The notes below the pieces were generated by a model. That model saw nothing but the letters and a program-made list of their open reading frames with translations, had not been told where the DNA came from and did no database searches. From Vanilla planifolia (lineage: Eukaryota > Streptophyta > Magnoliopsida > Asparagales > Orchidaceae), in NCBI GenBank assembly GCA_023846275.1, contig CM043870.1, positions 2,231,527 through 2,295,526 on the forward strand: DNA of 64,000 nt, written 5' to 3'. Below, piece after piece: positions 60,411 to 64,000 of the stretch; within the stretch, counting starts at the first letter, position 1, and every line of letters begins with the position of its first letter. The translations under genes and the position numbers were made by a program.

Positions 60411-63400
60411 AGTACAACCAATAGAGGGGTAAAGTGGATGCTAGGTATAGAAAAATGTGGGATATTGATCAATCCATTATAACTCTTTTTTGGTCATTGT
60501 TATTTTCTTTAATAATAAATTGATTTTGTTAAGTAATTTCTTTAGTTGACATTATTAATAAATTTTAATTGAATCATAAATTTTAAAATCTTAGATTACT
60601 TATTAAATGTAATGCATCTTATTTGTTTAGAATATATCTTTAAATTAGATTTTACTTTTGAAGTTGTATGAGTTAATCATGGTTGGGAGTGTTATTATAT
60701 ATCCAAGGAAGATTGTATCTAACTTGTTTATTTCAAGATAAGTGAATTTTATTTGTTAAAAGATGAGCATATCATTCATTGTTAAAAGCTTCTTAATTTA
60801 TTGATTTAAGTTAAATTATTTTTTATATTTTTTATAATTGTTATTATATCTTAGTCTCTTTAGTCATTTATTTTGAACATGTATAGTAGAACAAAGTATA
60901 TGTAATTATTCTAGCTTATTTTTTATAATTATTGTGTGATCTTGATATGATAGCAAATGATACATTGTTATCTAAATATTTTATTCATTTGAGACTAATT
61001 AATCACATTTATTTTAATATCTTAAGATTTTTTTTGGTATAATATTTTATAAATTAAAATTTTGTGTATTTAAATATGTAAATATTTGTGTTTTAATTAA
61101 TGAAATTATTATTTTTAAAAAATTGATGTTTTAAAATAAAATAATAACATTTTGATTTATATCAAATAATGTGTCAAATTATAAAGTGTATAAAAATTTG
61201 AAAGTGCACATGTTTTTGAAAACATGGCATTAAGATTAAAAGGAATTTGATAGTATTTAATTTGTGACTTATATATATATATATATATTATTTTATTTTG
61301 CATGTGTCTTTATGTTTAAATATGAAATGCAATTGATTTAATCTTGCATATGTTATATGAATAAGATATCTAGAAGAATATGATTTATGTTATTTGATAG
61401 ACATAAAAAATAAAGAAATAAAAAATAATAAATAGAACAAAATTATAAAAAAAATGAAGAAATGGTATGATTAGAGTAAAAAAAACTTATATGAATATCA
61501 TGAATTTTCATATTTTGAAATAACATGTGTTATTATGATAGAATATGAAATAAGAAATTATGTGCTTTTCTAAAAACATTATCTTATGAATATAATCTCA
61601 TATGATTGATCACTTGTATTTTGTGGAAAGCTTAATGAATACAAATTGTGTAACTTAAGATGTAGTCATTCTTGCTTTGGAACTAGATGAAATGTACTTT
61701 GGTTGAGTTTTGGATTATCACTTGATTGAGATTTAATATATGTGTGTATAGGAGATTCTAATTAAAAGCCATAGCCACTTGAAGTAAAAATTAGTGTGTG
61801 AATCTTACAAGAGAGAGATGAATTGTGATCTTAAAATATTTTTGTTAATTTTTTTATTTCTTAAAAATAATTTTTTGTTTATAGATTTGCTATCAACTTG
61901 AATGGGCTCGACTTGACTTCAGGCTTACGAGGGCTTGCAAGGTTAGGCTTGCTTGGCTTGAGAGCTTTGCAAGCTAGGATGTGGCAAAAAAAATTATTTT
62001 AATTATTAAAAATTTAATAGAATTAATTTTTTAATTTAATTAAGGTTTGGCAAACAAATTAACATGAGGTCTTAAAAATGATAGAATTTAACTAAGAAAA
62101 GGATTGTGGATTCAAAAATCGATTCCTATTCGCTTGTTAAATCAAGTAGATAATTGAATATGATTTGAGATTAATACAAAATGAAAGTGCTTTTAAAATT
62201 AACAAGGTCACATTTTAAAAAAAACTTATTAAAACTTGGTATGCATGTTTTCAATCTTTAGAACTTATTGATTACTCTAAAATGCTTTGAAAATCATTAA
62301 TTTATCATCTTTTAAAGTATATTGTTTGTTCATTAGAAATTATATCTAATTCTCATTAAAAAAGTTTATTAGAATACTATTTTAAATATTTAAGACTTGA
62401 CTTTTTAAACACAAAGGTGATCTAATAGTTTTTTTTTTCACATGATCTTTATCTTTTTATATTCTTTTCACTTTTTCTTATTTTATCAAACTCTTATTTT
62501 CTCTCTCCTTTTTTAGGCCATCTCTCTCTTAATTGAGTCCTTTCAATGTCATTTTTTTTCTTCTTTCACTCACTCACTCTCTCTCTCTCTCTCTCTCTTA
62601 TATCTCTTTATCTCCCTTCATTTCTCTCTCTATCCTCATTATCTCTTTTTAATCAATCCCCTTCCATCTTCATAATATTCTCGCTTGATCTCCCTTTTTT
62701 TGTTATCCCCTCACTCTAGTTATTCTTTTTTTTTATTGATTTTTTCTTTTCTCATTATGCCTTGTGATCGTTCTCTTTTTTTCTCTTTCTAATTTCTTTC
62801 ATTTATCTATGCATACATTGTCATCAGTGGTATTAAAACAAGGTTTTAATTGTGTTTAATGAAAGACTTAGAAGAACCCTTGGTCACTAAAGTTTCTAAA
62901 AAAAATCTTAAGATCTTAAAAGTTGTGTATAGCTTTAAGAAAAGGTTGTCTCTAATGTTGGGTAAAGGTTTTAATAGTCATATCACAAGGTAGATATTGT
63001 TATGATTATTGAAATATTTTTTTTGTTTTTTATGGTAGAATTTTCTTAAATTGAAGAACGTTGGATTAAAAATAAAAAAAAAATATGGATGTGATATTTG
63101 TTATAAATTTTTTTATTTAAAAGATTGGTTTTTAATTCATGTGTAAACCTATCATAAATCCAATTAATGATAAATTGATAATTATATCAATATCTCAATT
63201 AATGTTCTCAGAGAATTACTTTAATTTTTTTTAATTACTTTGTGTAATTCTGATTTATTTTGTTATTCATGAAAATTATTTTCTTTTTGTCAGCTCTATA
63301 TCATTATTATAAAAAACTATTTTGTTCATAATCTTTTTATGTTAATATATCATGCATAAAAATTTAAATTTTTTTATTTTGAAAATCAATCTTGTCCATT

Positions 63401-64000
63401 ATGTAAACAAACTTTGAAAAAATAATTAAGAATTTTAAGATTGACATGAATAAAATGTCAAAAAGTTATTGTAGCATTTCAAATTTGTCACGTAATTTTT
63501 TTTTATTTAGTTTTATTTGTTTAAGTATTTCTTTTTATTAAATATAGTTTATTTTAAATCCTTGTTTTGCATGCTTTGTTTTCTTTTCAAAACAATGTAA
63601 GTTGAGTTAAATTTTAAAGAAAAGAAAGAAAACATGGTTTTTATTTCAATTAATGAAAACATTAAATTGATATCATGACAGAATATAAGCAAACTCATCA
63701 TTTATATTAACAAATGAATAAACTAACTTTTTAATAAATAAATAGCATAATATGAATAATATCTAATATTTCATTGTCATAATAACACTTGTTACAATCG
63801 AAGTGTTAAGATTTTGATATATTTATTTTAATGTAATATTAAAAGCAGAGTGATTATTTTTATTTTTCAAAAGTTTTTTTCCTCTTTTTTTTTTAATAAT
63901 TAATAAAAATTTATTAAATTAAATAAATAATAAAATTTATAAAATTACAAATTGATGAATTTGTTTATTTTTTAAGGATGTTTATGATTTTTTTTTTGTT
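60411..64000. other. Very AT-rich DNA, possible 5' LTR at its left edge
   Basis: The first few hundred bases next to the primer-binding site should be the 5' LTR of the minus-strand copia element, because LTR ends ...GGCA|ACAAGTGGTATC fit on the minus strand near 60403. The rest is extremely AT-rich, with a TA tract (61268-61287) and a polypyrimidine tract (62440-62830). No gene recognised. Confidence 0.4.
62440..62830. repeat. Polypyrimidine tract with (CT)n core
   Basis: About 390 bp in which the plus strand is strongly C/T-rich, with a CACT/CT microsatellite at 62568-62598. No open frame. It may be simple-sequence expansion or a transposon leader. Confidence 0.75.

Overview
The window is plant nuclear DNA. 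It is AT-rich, with GT-AG introns from about 70 bp to about 5.9 kb, plant-specific protein families and decayed plant-type LTR and LINE retrotransposons. The first exon of the RING gene (18.0-19.6 kb) becomes strongly GC- and CpG-rich toward its 5' end. That GC gradient is typical of monocots, so a monocot is likely, but the species is not identified.

Three protein-coding genes can be reconstructed by joining exons. (1) + strand, 3938-6749: a five-exon gene for a 135-residue SAYSvFN-domain membrane protein. Its last intron is 2.2 kb and splits the Ser codon that opens the signature motif. (2) - strand, 19589-14602: a two-exon gene for a 678-residue RING E3 ligase of the MND1-interacting protein 1 (MIP1)/RF4/RF298 family, with a 2.95-kb intron. 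(3) + strand, 41.1-53.4 kb: a nine- or ten-exon gene for an AIPP2/PAIPP2-type PHD-finger protein with a SPOC-like domain, the PHD partner in the BAH-PHD-CPL2 H3K27me3-reader repressor complex of Arabidopsis. Its N-terminal part is not found intact here. A strong TATA promoter with a leader-like sequence lies 12 kb upstream, at 28.78 kb, and could be its start. Up to three small introns follow its stop codon.

The rest is mostly old repetitive DNA. By region: 0-3.9 kb unassigned, with one primer-binding-site-like 12-mer; 4.7-5.3 kb a three-copy repeat inside an intron; 8.1-10.1 kb a tandem duplication of a unit of about 1 kb; 12.4-13.4 kb a decayed minus-strand copia gag with a primer-binding site; 20.0-24.4 kb a degenerate satellite-like array of about twelve 290-370-bp monomers; 24.4-28.7 kb very AT-rich with nothing recognisable; 33.0-33.8 kb a minus-strand copia RT/RNase H remnant; 35.0-35.3 kb a patch dense in CTTGAG-type words; 49.4-50.5 kb an antisense L1-type LINE remnant inside the 5.9-kb intron of the PHD gene; 57.1-60.4 kb a truncated minus-strand copia element from primer-binding site to RNase H end; 60.4-64 kb very AT-rich with a polypyrimidine tract.

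The three genes do not form a functional cluster. They cover membrane or ER-type quality control, ubiquitin ligation and chromatin reading, and are spaced by repeat-derived DNA as usual in a medium-to-large plant genome. No RNA genes, CRISPR arrays or bacterial-type systems were seen.
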